Part shown: positions 51,401 to 55,200 of the stretch, piece after piece
How the letters are laid out: the number at the start of each line of letters is the position of its first letter
Numbering within the stretch: the first letter of the stretch is position 1
Assembly (NCBI GenBank): GCA_033980235.1
Contig: CM067066.1
Location: 32,148,180-32,212,179, forward strand
Origin: Diadema setosum
Lineage: Eukaryota > Echinodermata > Echinoidea > Diadematoida > Diadematidae
Reading direction: 5' to 3'
DNA: 64,000 nucleotides
Made by a program: the position numbers and the translations under genes
Notes under the pieces: model-generated
Databases searched by the model: none
Told to the model about the DNA's origin: nothing
Seen by the model: only the letters and a program-made list of their open reading frames with translations

Positions 51401-52550
51401 ATGATTTTTATCATGGCTACTACTAAAATACTGATCAATTCAGTGCTTATTTACGTTGATGTAGAGCAATTCATCACTCAGTTATATAAAAAAAAAACTT
51501 GATGGAAGAATTTCATGAATTTGAATAATCTAAGATTCCATGGAATAAGATGCCATATTCTCCAAAAGTTGTCATAATAGGCTTCCAGGTTCGAGTTGCA
51601 AATATGTCACTAACTGATCGGACATATGAAATAGTACCATTGAGTCATGAGTTGTGACTCACATTCTTCATTGTTCACAGTCAAGTTGTGAAGATACCAA
51701 GCCTTGTACTGATACACCGAATATGAAACAGAAAGAATTAGATTCACAGATAACAAGAGCAAAAGGCTAGAGATCAAGGACCATGAAGATGGGCAATGAA
51801 GATAAAGGAGGGTTAATATATATTATTAATCAGTCCCTGGTGAATATGAAGTTTGCACCTTAACCCGTTGAGGACAAGCTGTTTTTGCTGTAACATGCAT
51901 TTCACATAGGCACTTGCACGAGTATACTCGGACTAGTCTTCAACAAGTTAAAGGTATGGTATAGTTTTGGTTCAGATTGGGAATTCAGATTTTAACTTCT
52001 TGTGTGATATTTAGAAACCACTCACAAAATATTAAAGATCATACAATTCTAAGAGGTATTCAAAGTTTATTTGATGAAAATTGTTTTTGAAACAGCTGAG
52101 ATATCCCCAGACAAAGTAAAACAAAGTGGCCCTTCAATAGCTAATACAAGGTGGGTCCCACCTGTTATTAGGACTGATTTTTGTTTCTGGATATCATAGT
52201 CATTTCAAAACCTACTCTGTATTTTCATCAAATAAATGTTGATTTCCTCGTAGAATTGTATGCTCTTATATATTTCCTGAGAGGTTTCTCATTATCTCAA
52301 AAAAAAAAAGTTGGAAACCTGAAGCCCCATCTCAACAAAACCTATACCATCCCTTCAAAGAATCAAGTCATAGTACTATTCAGACAACGTTCTTGTACGA
52401 TAGGAGGGATTTTCTTCTTAATTTCTTTGATGTTATTTTTGTTCTCTTTATGCTTGTTTCCCTTGTCAAAGGCACTCCAAGAGTAAATCGGCTGGAAAGG
52501 GTGGGCGGACGAAGAAGAACAGTCACGGAGAAAAACAGAAGAAGGAATGA
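14375..52550 (+). CDS. CNGB1: Cyclic nucleotide-gated channel beta-type subunit, whole coding span (22 exons)
   Basis: CNG channels are tetrameric cation channels of the plasma or ciliary membrane that open on binding cGMP or cAMP; beta subunits assemble with alpha subunits and tune conductance, ligand response and calmodulin inhibition. The joined exons give 1243 residues: cytosolic N-terminus 1-352, S1 about 355-375, S2 389-410, S3 441-456, S4 462-480, S5 493-512, pore 543-560, S6 563-590, C-linker to about 665, cyclic-nucleotide-binding domain about 668-785, tail 786-1243. Beta-type marks seen are the GxLPxP filter (no CNGA-type glutamate), the IGQMRD S6-to-linker junction, DERDLL, FGEIS and GNRRTA. 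Every splice junction is GT-AG and in phase. The start has A at -3 and an in-frame TAA 81 bases upstream (14294). Whether it is closer to CNGB1 or CNGB3 cannot be settled by eye; the symbol is a best guess. Family assignment is near certain. Confidence 0.95.
16014..16164 (+). CDS. CNGB1: CNGB exon 2: Ser-rich N-terminal segment
   Basis: Residues 83-133. Acceptor TTGACTTGCAG; the split codon G|TG gives Val. Sequence is Ser-rich ([15 protein letters not shown]) with the NHTNGD stretch also echoed in exon 4 (PHTNGDSS), suggesting a small internal duplication or shared low-complexity bias. Donor AACAG|GTGCAT. Intron 16165-17089 shows nothing recognisable. Confidence 0.75.
17090..17231 (+). CDS. 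CNGB1: CNGB exon 3: basic, Ser-rich N-terminal segment
   Basis: Residues 133-180, entered in phase 2 (AG|G = Arg) and leaving in phase 0. Contains [12 protein letters not shown], a basophilic kinase-like site, and a Ser-rich end. Acceptor TTTTTGATCCCAG, donor CTCAAG|GTAAGG. Intron 17232-17678 is plain. Confidence 0.75.
17679..17866 (+). CDS. CNGB1: CNGB exon 4: N-terminal segment with basic amphipathic patch
   Basis: Residues 181-243. Holds [14 protein letters not shown] (residues 216-229), a short basic amphipathic patch with a PKA-like RKTS site; it could bind membrane or calmodulin, which is inference. Donor AGCGG|GTGTGA leaves phase 2 and joins the A of exon 5 to make Gly243. Intron 17867-18478 is A/T-rich without recognised elements. 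Confidence 0.75.
18479..18639 (+). CDS. CNGB1: CNGB exon 5: calmodulin-site-like helix
   Basis: Residues 243-297. Residues 255-271 read [17 protein letters not shown], resembling the N-terminal calmodulin-binding segment known in vertebrate CNGB1 (RLQxLV followed by a basic helix). A Pro/Ala-rich linker follows. Acceptor TTTTTTCCAG; donor AATA|GTGAGT, phase 1. Intron 18640-19263 is CT-rich around 18720-18900. Confidence 0.8.
19264..19428 (+). CDS. CNGB1: CNGB exon 6: pre-S1 segment
   Basis: Residues 297-352. The run [12 protein letters not shown] leads into S1, in the place of the pre-S1 FP..IDP segment of vertebrate beta subunits. Donor CCCCTAG|GTAAAT leaves one base (G) that joins GA of exon 7 to give Gly352. 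The next intron (19429-24535, 5.1 kb, the largest) holds the CA and GA/GT microsatellites, a GGCTCGACAC inverted-repeat element, a tandem-unit element and a SINE. Confidence 0.88.
20955..21031 (+). repeat. CA microsatellite
   Basis: Poly-C then an essentially pure CA tract of about 50 bases. Confidence 0.95.
21280..21371 (+). repeat. GA/GT compound microsatellite
   Basis: GAGAGA tract (21308-21336) passing directly into a GT tract (21337-21371). Confidence 0.95.
21565..22020. mobile_element. GGCTCGACACTAAC inverted-repeat element in intron 6
   Basis: Left end GGGCTCGACACTAACGGTGG and right end GTTAGTGTCGAGCC are inverted; GGCCACCAAAA blocks lie inside both ends. A worn relative is at 25970-26195 (GGTGGCTCATTTGGGCCAC, TTGAGCCTTGC). 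Confidence 0.75.
23106..24194. mobile_element. AGCTCACCTGAG element with three tandem units of about 320 bp
   Basis: Starts AGCTCACCTGAGCC, ends TACTCAGGTGAGCGCTAGAC then CGCGGGTCTCTTGTT. A GTCGTCCGTC array (23157-23222) precedes three units that each begin ATTTTCATCTTCTTCTTGA-like text, at about 23231, 23557 and 23876, each with CAAACTTGGCAGGTAGCATC and CACCATGCCCC. No open frame is conserved. Confidence 0.75.
24205..24412 (-). mobile_element. tRNA-derived SINE
   Basis: On the minus strand a perfect RNA polymerase III B box (GGTTCGAATCC, + strand 24318-24328) is preceded by a tRNA-like head containing GCTCGGTGGTTTCATGG, and followed by a body with CATGATTTTATCATGGCTAC and AGTGCTTATTTACGT. 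The same body recurs as an inverted pair at 51344-51476, which shows it is dispersed. It does not fold as an intact tRNA. Confidence 0.6.
24536..24750 (+). CDS. CNGB1: CNGB exon 7: S1 and S2
   Basis: Residues 352-423. S1 is about [17 protein letters not shown] plus following hydrophobics; S2 includes [20 protein letters not shown] with the acidic residues typical of CNG S2. RADN-type motif appears as RPDNLAWW. Acceptor ACTGTGCAG, donor GGCATT|GTGAGT, phase 0. Intron 24751-26584 holds a 415-bp MITE, poly-C runs and a worn GGCTCGACAC-type fragment near 25970-26195. Confidence 0.97.
24796..25210. mobile_element. GGGATGGTATAG MITE, copy in intron 7
   Basis: Inverted ends (GGATGGTACAGTTTCGGTTG at left, CTCAACCAATACTATACCAC then CCTTTAA at right) and a central palindrome around AAAGGTGGGACCCACCTTTT (24983-25011). 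About 415 bp, no coding capacity. Confidence 0.85.
26585..26635 (+). CDS. CNGB1: CNGB exon 8: S2-S3 micro-exon
   Basis: A 51-base exon encoding 17 residues (424-440), [17 protein letters not shown], corresponding to the conserved TDKK...Y..S..FK segment between S2 and S3 of beta subunits. Acceptor CTCCCCACAG, donor TTCAAG|GTGAGC; phase 0 on both sides, so it could be skipped without frameshift. Intron 26636-28009 holds AATC-rich repeats and a long MITE. Confidence 0.95.
27192..27769. mobile_element. TTAAAGGACAAGTTCACC MITE in intron 8
   Basis: Very long inverted ends (TTAAAGGACAAGTTCACCTT at left, GGTGAACTTGTCCTTTAA at right) that match over well above 100 bp, giving a 578-bp foldback. It sits inside an AATCAATC-rich stretch (27000-27190, 27770-27980). 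Confidence 0.85.
28010..28164 (+). CDS. CNGB1: CNGB exon 9: S3 and S4
   Basis: Residues 441-492. S3 is [16 protein letters not shown]4 contains [17 protein letters not shown] with R464, R467 and K470, the weak voltage-sensor pattern of CNG channels. The exon ends in the post-S4 segment AHGIR. Acceptor CACCTGTAG, donor ATCAG|GTCAGT, phase 2. Intron 28165-30169 holds a GGCCGCTATAGACAGG element and a 248-bp MITE. Confidence 0.97.
28640..29198. mobile_element. CAGTCAAACCTG element with GGCCGCTATAGACAGGT repeats
   Basis: Inverted ends TACAGTCAAACCTGTCTATA and GGCAGGTTTGACTGTA; inner copies of TGGCCGCTATAGACAGG occur near both ends (28688-28720 and 29015-29180). Confidence 0.85.
29817..30064. mobile_element. 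GAAGAGTTTGTGCGC MITE just before exon 10
   Basis: Left GAAGAGTTTGTGCGCAAAAA then CCGATAAGT and right ACTTATCGGTTTTTGCGAAC then AAACTCTTC are inverted. 248 bp, ending about 105 bp before the exon 10 acceptor. Confidence 0.8.
30170..30310 (+). CDS. CNGB1: CNGB exon 10: S5 and turret
   Basis: Residues 492-539. S5 is [20 protein letters not shown], matching beta-subunit S5 (R...YLLY..HLN.CLYY). The turret contains an N-glycosylation sequon, NWT at 529-531. Acceptor CTCTTCAAG, donor GATCC|GTAAGT, phase 2. Intron 30311-32777 holds a LINE-like ATTGA tail, a GGTCCAGG element, homopolymer tracts and a TTG/TTA microsatellite. Confidence 0.96.
30600..30640 (+). repeat. ATTGA-type retroposon tail
   Basis: GGAAATAAATAAACTATTGA followed by ATTGAATTGAAT; a similar ATTGAATTGAGTTG run is at 36012-36060. 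Typical of the 3' ends of some LINEs; no LINE coding sequence is seen. Confidence 0.4.
30825..30986 (+). mobile_element. GGGTGGGTCCAGG short dispersed repeat, copy 1
   Basis: Begins CAGGGGTGGGTCCAGG, has ATTTCTTTTGTTTTAAC inside, ends TGGATCTGCCACTG. Copies at 49438-49595 (opposite strand) and 51016-51167. Confidence 0.75.
32778..32919 (+). CDS. CNGB1: CNGB exon 11: pore loop, selectivity filter and S6
   Basis: Residues 539-586. Reads YTRC....[15 protein letters not shown], then S6 ([21 protein letters not shown]). The filter lacks the CNGA-type glutamate, as beta subunits do, but has Asn556 where vertebrate CNGB has Gly, Val553 where CNGB has Thr, and Ala559 where CNGB has Asp or Glu. Acceptor TTTTCCAAAG, donor GGACAG|GTGAGA, phase 0. 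Intron 32920-34614 holds one MITE copy. Confidence 0.97.
32942..33330. mobile_element. GGGATGGTATAG MITE, copy in intron 11
   Basis: Left end AAGGAATTGTATAGTTTGG, central palindrome with GGGACCCACCTTTTATTA (33120-33148), right end worn. Same internal text as the intron 7 copy (CAGCCATTTC-like, AATAAACTTTGAATTCCTC). Confidence 0.75.
34615..34774 (+). CDS. CNGB1: CNGB exon 12: first part of C-linker
   Basis: Residues 587-640. Begins [20 protein letters not shown] and continues through [19 protein letters not shown], matching the A' and B' helices of the beta-subunit C-linker. Acceptor TTCTTCTACAAG, donor GTGTTAG|GTGAGA, phase 1. Intron 34775-36829 holds a 93-bp MITE, a GC-skewed 770-bp element and a GATA microsatellite. 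Confidence 0.97.
34819..34911. mobile_element. 92-bp TTAACCCGTTGAGGACG MITE, copy 2
   Basis: Opposite orientation to copy 1: TTAACTCGTTGAGGACGAGT at left and CCGTCCTCAACGGGTTAA at right, with CGAGTATACTCG inside. Confidence 0.85.
34917..35683. mobile_element. GGCCGGG-ended inverted element in intron 12
   Basis: Left text TTAAGCCTAAAAGGGCCGGG and right text GCCCGGCCTGATTAGGGTTAA are imperfect inverted ends; each is followed inward by a G-run or C-run block (GGGGGGGCGGAATCC, GGAATTCGCCCCCC). No long frame inside. It follows the 92-bp MITE directly. Confidence 0.5.
36585..36772 (+). repeat. GATA microsatellite
   Basis: Interrupted GATA/GATAGATA array of nearly 190 bp, ending about 57 bp before the exon 13 acceptor. 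Confidence 0.95.
36830..36927 (+). CDS. CNGB1: CNGB exon 13: end of C-linker
   Basis: Residues 640-672. [10 protein letters not shown] and [18 protein letters not shown] match the DES.L...LP and LAIDVN....SKV.LF pattern before the nucleotide-binding domain. Acceptor GTGTCACACAG, donor TTCCAA|GTGAGT, phase 0. The 377-bp intron that follows holds only a poly-T run. Confidence 0.96.
37305..37388 (+). CDS. CNGB1: CNGB exon 14: start of cyclic-nucleotide-binding domain
   Basis: Residues 673-700, [20 protein letters not shown] followed by PGEYICRK: the A helix and first strands of the CNB domain. An 84-base exon, phase 0 both sides. Acceptor CTTTTTGCAG, donor CGCAAG|GTGGGT. Intron 37389-39239 holds a LINE-like 3' tail and a 425-bp pyrimidine tract that reaches the next acceptor. 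Confidence 0.96.
37996..38068 (+). mobile_element. Second copy of the CAGCCATCTGGCTG retroposon 3' end
   Basis: Shares CACGGACTG, CAGCCATCTGGCTG and GCCCAGTACTGTGA with 4293-4345 and ends in a short GAAATGAATGAAT tail. The parent element type is not identified. Confidence 0.5.
38812..39236 (+). repeat. 425-bp pyrimidine-only-like tract before exon 15
   Basis: Nearly uninterrupted C/T on the + strand, mostly TCC, CTC and CTT triplets, with a short ATC run at 39170-39200, ending at the exon 15 acceptor (39239). The long reading frames here in both strands are products of this bias. Confidence 0.95.
39240..39358 (+). CDS. CNGB1: CNGB exon 15: CNB beta-roll with FGEIS
   Basis: Residues 701-740. 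[20 protein letters not shown] and PGSVFGEIS give the beta-roll and the phosphate-binding cassette start; Gly737 and Glu738 are the conserved ligand-contact pair of CNB domains. Acceptor TTCTTCCAG sits at the end of the long pyrimidine tract; donor ATCAG|GTGGGG, phase 2. Intron 39359-40191 has a degenerate ATG/ATA repeat near 39470-39600. Confidence 0.97.
40192..40338 (+). CDS. CNGB1: CNGB exon 16: CNB phosphate-binding cassette and C-helix
   Basis: Residues 740-789. [14 protein letters not shown] carries Arg750 and Thr751, the phosphate-contact Arg and the Thr linked to cGMP preference in CNGA/CNGB; Asp753 replaces the usual Asn of [25 protein letters not shown] and the KKKAR end match the B and C helices. 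Acceptor TTAACCCACAG, donor GCTAG|GTATGA, phase 2. Intron 40339-41800 shows no recognised element. Confidence 0.97.
41801..41888 (+). CDS. CNGB1: CNGB exon 17: post-CNB basic linker
   Basis: Residues 789-818. [20 protein letters not shown] is the end of the C helix and a basic linker. Acceptor TTTCTACAG, donor ACAAAA|GTATGC, phase 0. The following intron holds a TA microsatellite at 42370-42421. Confidence 0.85.
42370..42421 (+). repeat. TA microsatellite
   Basis: About 50 bases of alternating TA in intron 17. Confidence 0.95.
42816..43041 (+). CDS. CNGB1: CNGB exon 18: tail with TPxFFNA and polybasic motif
   Basis: Residues 819-894. [12 protein letters not shown] recalls TPKLFNAALA of vertebrate CNGB1 and TPKLFK of CNGB3, supporting the beta assignment beyond the CNB domain. 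An acidic stretch ([12 protein letters not shown]) is followed by [12 protein letters not shown] (878-889), which could act as a membrane-binding or nuclear-localisation-like patch. Acceptor CTCCAAGCAG, donor CTAAAAG|GTCAGG, phase 1. Intron 43042-45230 contains a broken gag-like ORF on the other strand. Confidence 0.9.
43325..44068 (-). pseudogene. Gag-like ORF of a degraded retroelement in CNGB intron 18
   Basis: A 247-codon reading frame on the minus strand, with a more likely start at an internal ATG (43964-43966, [19 protein letters not shown]). It is Ala/Pro/Thr/Gln-rich, has a short coiled-coil-like segment ([17 protein letters not shown]) and ends [17 protein letters not shown] text ([19 protein letters not shown]) recalling gag-type proteins of invertebrate retroelements. 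After the stop the same frame continues ETAAKYALP with a further stop, so the copy looks truncated by mutation. No reverse transcriptase or integrase is seen. A domesticated gene is the alternative. Family is uncertain. Confidence 0.5.
45231..45619 (+). CDS. CNGB1: CNGB exon 19: proline-rich acidic tail
   Basis: Residues 894-1023. Starts G|AT GCC CTC to give [14 protein letters not shown], then a Pro/Glu/Asp-rich disordered segment. High GC and an open frame across the exon against its A/T-rich intron background support coding use. Acceptor TAACGACCAG is only moderately pyrimidine-rich; donor GAGGAG|GTGAGT is strong. Phase 1 in, 0 out. Intron 45620-46132 is plain. Confidence 0.82.
46133..46544 (+). 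CDS. CNGB1: CNGB exon 20: glutamate-rich tail
   Basis: Residues 1024-1161, the largest exon. Ends in an E/K block ([15 protein letters not shown] at 1119-1133) and [15 protein letters not shown]. It recalls the glutamic-acid-rich (GARP) part of vertebrate CNGB1 in composition, but that part is N-terminal, so no homology is claimed. Acceptor GACCACGCAG, donor GAGAAAG|GTATGA, phase 1. Intron 46545-48410 holds two inverted-repeat elements. Confidence 0.85.
46962..47207. mobile_element. TACTGTATACGC MITE, short copy
   Basis: Inverted ends TACTGTATACGCCATATATT and ATTTGGCGTATATAGTA, with TTCGCGA-type motifs inside. 246 bp. A longer relative is at 56226-56851. Confidence 0.8.
47643..47968. mobile_element. 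GGCCCGAATTCAC foldback element with ATTTCGT spacer
   Basis: Arms of about 80 bp (ACCATGGACAAAAACCATGG and GGCGCTCCATGG shared) flank a spacer at about 47720-47880 made of repeated (A/C)GAAATG and ATTTCGT-type words. A reduced copy is at 61030-61130. Confidence 0.85.
48411..48582 (+). CDS. CNGB1: CNGB exon 21: Ser/Lys-rich tail
   Basis: Residues 1161-1218. Acidic start ([14 protein letters not shown]), Ser/Gln-rich middle ([11 protein letters not shown]) and a basic end ([14 protein letters not shown]). Acceptor CCAAACATGAAG is weak and AAG-type; it was chosen because it alone keeps the frame with exon 20 (G|TC = Val). Donor GAAAG|GTAACT, phase 2. Intron 48583-52471 is repeat-dense. Confidence 0.75.
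49438..49595 (-). mobile_element. GGGTGGGTCCAGG short dispersed repeat, copy 2
   Basis: Reverse orientation: CAGTGGCAGATCCAG at left, AGGATCTGCCCCTG at right, GTTAAAACAAACGAAAC inside. Confidence 0.75.
49723..50503. mobile_element. GTTCAGACGG element with CCTCGAGGTTAGG repeats
   Basis: Ends ATTAGTTACGTTCAGACGG and CCGTCTGAACATAACTAAT are inverted over about 19 bp; subterminal AACCTCGAGGTTA motifs recur on both sides. 781 bp, CpG-rich against its surroundings, which suggests recent arrival. No transposase frame. Confidence 0.85.
51016..51167 (+). mobile_element. GGGTGGGTCCAGG short dispersed repeat, copy 3
   Basis: CAGGGGTGGATCCAGG at left, TTGATCTGCCACTG at right, same ATTTCTTTTGTTTTAAC core as copy 1. 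Confidence 0.75.
51344..51476. repeat. Inverted pair of SINE body fragments
   Basis: TTGCTCTACATTGAAGTAAA at left and TTTACGTTGATGTAGAGCAA at right; both arms match the body of the SINE at 24205-24412. Confidence 0.7.
51860..51951. mobile_element. 92-bp TTAACCCGTTGAGGACG MITE, copy 3
   Basis: TTAACCCGTTGAGGACAAGC at left and AGTCTTCAACAAGTTAA at right; same orientation as copy 1. Confidence 0.8.
51949..52360. mobile_element. GGGATGGTATAG MITE, copy in intron 21
   Basis: Left end TTAAAGGTATGGTATAGTTT, right end ACCTATACCATCCCTTCAAAG, central GGTGGGTCCCACCTGTTATTA. It abuts the 92-bp MITE at 51860-51951 through a shared TTAA, suggesting insertion at that site. Confidence 0.85.
52472..52550 (+). 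CDS. CNGB1: CNGB exon 22: basic C-terminus and stop
   Basis: Residues 1218-1243 and TGA at 52548-52550. Entered with AG|G = Arg, then [15 protein letters not shown] and a Lys/Glu end. Acceptor CCCTTGTCAAAG. The Ser/Lys-rich composition continues that of exon 21. This is the least certain exon, since no homology anchors it, but phase and position fit. Confidence 0.65.
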
Positions 52551-53030
52551 CAGTACGACAAGGCAAAATAATTTTGTGTGTACGATGTTTATAAAGTGTA
52601 TTGATTGTCCCACTCATTGAGTTTTGCAAGTTTGAGACATAGTGATATGTAAGAAATTATCTATTCGATTCTAGTCAGTGTATTCTCATGCGTGACATTT
52701 GATTGAACTTTAGGCTAGGGCAAAAAGCCTGGAATTCACGAGTGGTTTAATTTTTGTCACCATTTGTGCACTTTATTAGAACTCTGTGATAAAATGGATT
52801 GGTAAATTGATGTACATGTAAATGAGGCAAACATTTCTGGTGGCACTTGTGTGATGGTTTTGCATTATGAGTAGTTTCAAGGACAGCATTTAACCAGTCA
52901 GCAGACCCACATGACCCTTTAAACCCTCACTGCAGGCAATCTCATGATACTGCACAATGTTGAGCGTTGAACATATTTTTTTTTTCATAAAAGACTCCTT
53001 AAAGACCTAATAAAATGGTTTTGGCATTTT
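52551..53030 (+). other. CNGB1: 3' untranslated region of CNGB with candidate poly(A) signal
   Basis: A/T-rich, CpG-poor DNA follows the stop. An AATAAA lies at 53009-53014, followed by T-rich and GT-rich sequence, and CpG content rises from about 53160, which fits transcript end near 53.03-53.1 kb. Confidence 0.4.
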
Positions 53031-53510
53031 TTTCTCAATGATGTAATAATATTAAATGTTAAATTCTAAGTAATTCTATGGTTGTGCGGGGTTTTTTAAT
53101 GTTCTGAATTTTGTTCTATATTTGTTAACATAATGGATACAATTTCCTCGGTTTTGGAAAACTTGCTATACTTTCACCGCATGCGGCGCACTATCACTTT
53201 TAAATTGTGATGACGTCTAAGAACGGAGTCGTTCACGACCAGTCTAGCCGTAGCCAGCGAGCTGGCAAGGCTATGCTAGCGCAGCCCAGCGACAGCTGGG
53301 GCGCGACCGGCGGCACTGCACTGTACTGGCTAGCGCTGGTGGGGGAGCGAGCTAGCGAGCGCATAGCAGGTGCTGCGCTGCACTATTGTCATTGGCTAAG
53401 CCTTTAGACAAAGGAATATTTAATGAACTGTATCGGATTTAATACTGCCAATAATACAGATTACAACTGGTACGCTTGGATATCTATTATTTTCGGCGAA
53501 CTCGTGAAAT

Positions 53511-53944
53511 AGGCCCCACCACTGCGTGTCTGTACTAACTACGGCGACTCGCCTGCTGATTCAGCCCCACCGTGTGTATGTGGCGTTCATCTCGGTAGGT
53601 AAGCACGGCGGTGGGGCTGCCTTCCACAGTGAATACTTGTGAATGCGGCGAAATGACTTCATAATATGGCCCTCGGCTCGACTAATTTAACAGCCAATTT
53701 AACCATAAATACAACCCTACCTAACCCTAAACCCTAGGAGGACCTACCCTTGCTTGCTATAAACGCACGGGTACGGTGCACGCGTGACTGCGGTGGGGCC
53801 AATTTCACGATAGCCTCACCACCACTGCGCGTCTGTATACTACGGCGACTCGCCTGCTTTATAGGCCTAGACCTATTCGTGAATCCAGCCCCACCGTGGC
53901 ATTCATCGGTAGATAAGCACGGCGTTTGGGCTTCCTTCCACAGT
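53511..53944 (+). repeat. Direct repeat of 120-132 bp, GC-rich
   Basis: 53511-53630 and 53813-53944 share CACCACTGCG, TACGGCGACTCGCCTGCT, CAGCCCCACCGTG, TAAGCACGGCG and CTTCCACAGT in the same order, with small indels. A telomere-like ACCCTAACC run (53710-53740) lies between them. Confidence 0.85.
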
Positions 53945-54082
53945 ATGATTTTTAGCATAAAACAAAAACTACTCAACCAAAATTGACGATCATTCTTGGT
54001 ATCGTTTTTCTTAGAAAATGACGCATCTAAATTATTGATCAAATTGCAGAAACTGACTATGGGACACTGGTTAATTTTTTTT

Positions 54083-54118
<36 letters not shown>

Positions 54119-54204
54119 CCACGACCCACCCTGTAACAACATATCCCCCTAACCGTTAGGCGTTAGAGTGTAGCCTCTGTACTACTACCAAAGATTCTGC
54201 AATT

Positions 54205-54362
54205 ACTACTTACTAGTCTACTAGACCTAGTGCCGTAGTGGTAATAGTACACTACTAGTAGTAGTACTAGTAGACTACTACTACTAGTTGACTATTATAA
54301 CTACTAGTAGACTGCTACTAGATCTACTACTAGACTACTAGGCCTACTGGTAGTTTAACTTG
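54205..54362. repeat. CTAGTA-rich palindromic stretch
   Basis: Built from repeated ACTAGTAG, CTACTAGA and TAGACTACT words, most of them self-complementary. It follows a poly-T run of about 35 bases (54083-54117). Confidence 0.85.
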
Positions 54363-54497
54363 TAAGCGCCGGCCGACGGGCCAGGCCACGGCCGGGACGC
54401 TCCCGCTTGCTTGCTGCGGCCGGAGTAGCCGCTCACTTTGTGAGCGAGCTGGGCCTGTTCTTCTAATCTACTTACTAGACAGTTACAACTTACAATG

Positions 54498-54833
54498 TCA
54501 GTCATGTAGAATACAGTGTATCCTTTCTAACGTTAAACTATATGGGGGCATACCAGACATACCACTCTGTATTTCCCAGGCGATCGTTTCCGTGAGGTCT
54601 ATTCTCGGGCTTGGTGCCATGTTCATACGCTCTTGCACTGGCAGCGGGGGAGATACAGCTGGTTCATATCGGTAAGGTGCAGCCCTACGATAACGTTCTG
54701 GTTCATCGGCTGCCTCTCCCTCCCCATCTTCCCCTTCAACTTCATGTGCCTCCTCTTCCTCTCCGCTATCGTCAGAGCTGCAGTCTTCTTCATCATCATC
54801 AATGTCGAAGTTTACCCATATAGGGGAAGACAT
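54498..54833 (-). pseudogene. Decayed exon resembling the P2X7-type C-terminal domain
   Basis: The minus-strand frame (111 codons) starts with an acidic run (DIDDDEEDCSSDDSGEEEEA) and then RAAPYRYEPA. In a second frame just downstream, about 54546-54600, the DNA reads NDRLGNTEWYVWYAPI, close to the RLGNTEWCxCGxC pattern that follows PYRYEP in the zinc-binding P2X7-like domain common in invertebrate orphan proteins. The two halves lie in different frames and expected Cys residues are lost, so this looks like a frameshifted relic. A real first exon with later splicing cannot be excluded. A CpG-rich upstream region with a CACGTG site (55079-55084) lies on its 5' side. Confidence 0.45.
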
Positions 54834-54839
54834 TATGCT

Positions 54840-55200
54840 CGAGGTACCAGGTATCTGTGCAAGCTAACTTAGTGATAATGTACGTGGTATTATGCGTACA
54901 TGTCGACAGTCAGTGTGTCGACCGGGAGCGCACATCCCGCGGGCCCGGGCCTGGCCGGGCTAGCTATCGTGTACGCGCGTGTACCAAGCTAGTAATCTGA
55001 GTGCTTGTGCTGAGCGGCGTCTGCTAACTGAGCACAACTCCGTGCTTATACGTCATCAATCGGTTCAGGGGTGTTGGTCACGTGACTATCTTTTTCGCAA
55101 AAGCTGCAACGGGGTCCTCCAAAAATGTGATATTTGGGGGAGTTTCTAGAAGCGATGAAAACCGGAACGACACTGACAACATATTTACATTGATAATCAT
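54840..55200. promoter_or_regulatory. CpG-rich promoter-like block
   Basis: Dense CpG (GGGCCCGGGCC, TACGCGCG, GAGCGGCG), an E-box CACGTG (55079-55084) and a TACGTCATC half-CRE-like site (55049-55057). It could serve the minus-strand P2X7-like exon, or a + strand unit covering the CpG-poor DNA after 55.3 kb. No TSS can be read from sequence. Confidence 0.3.
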
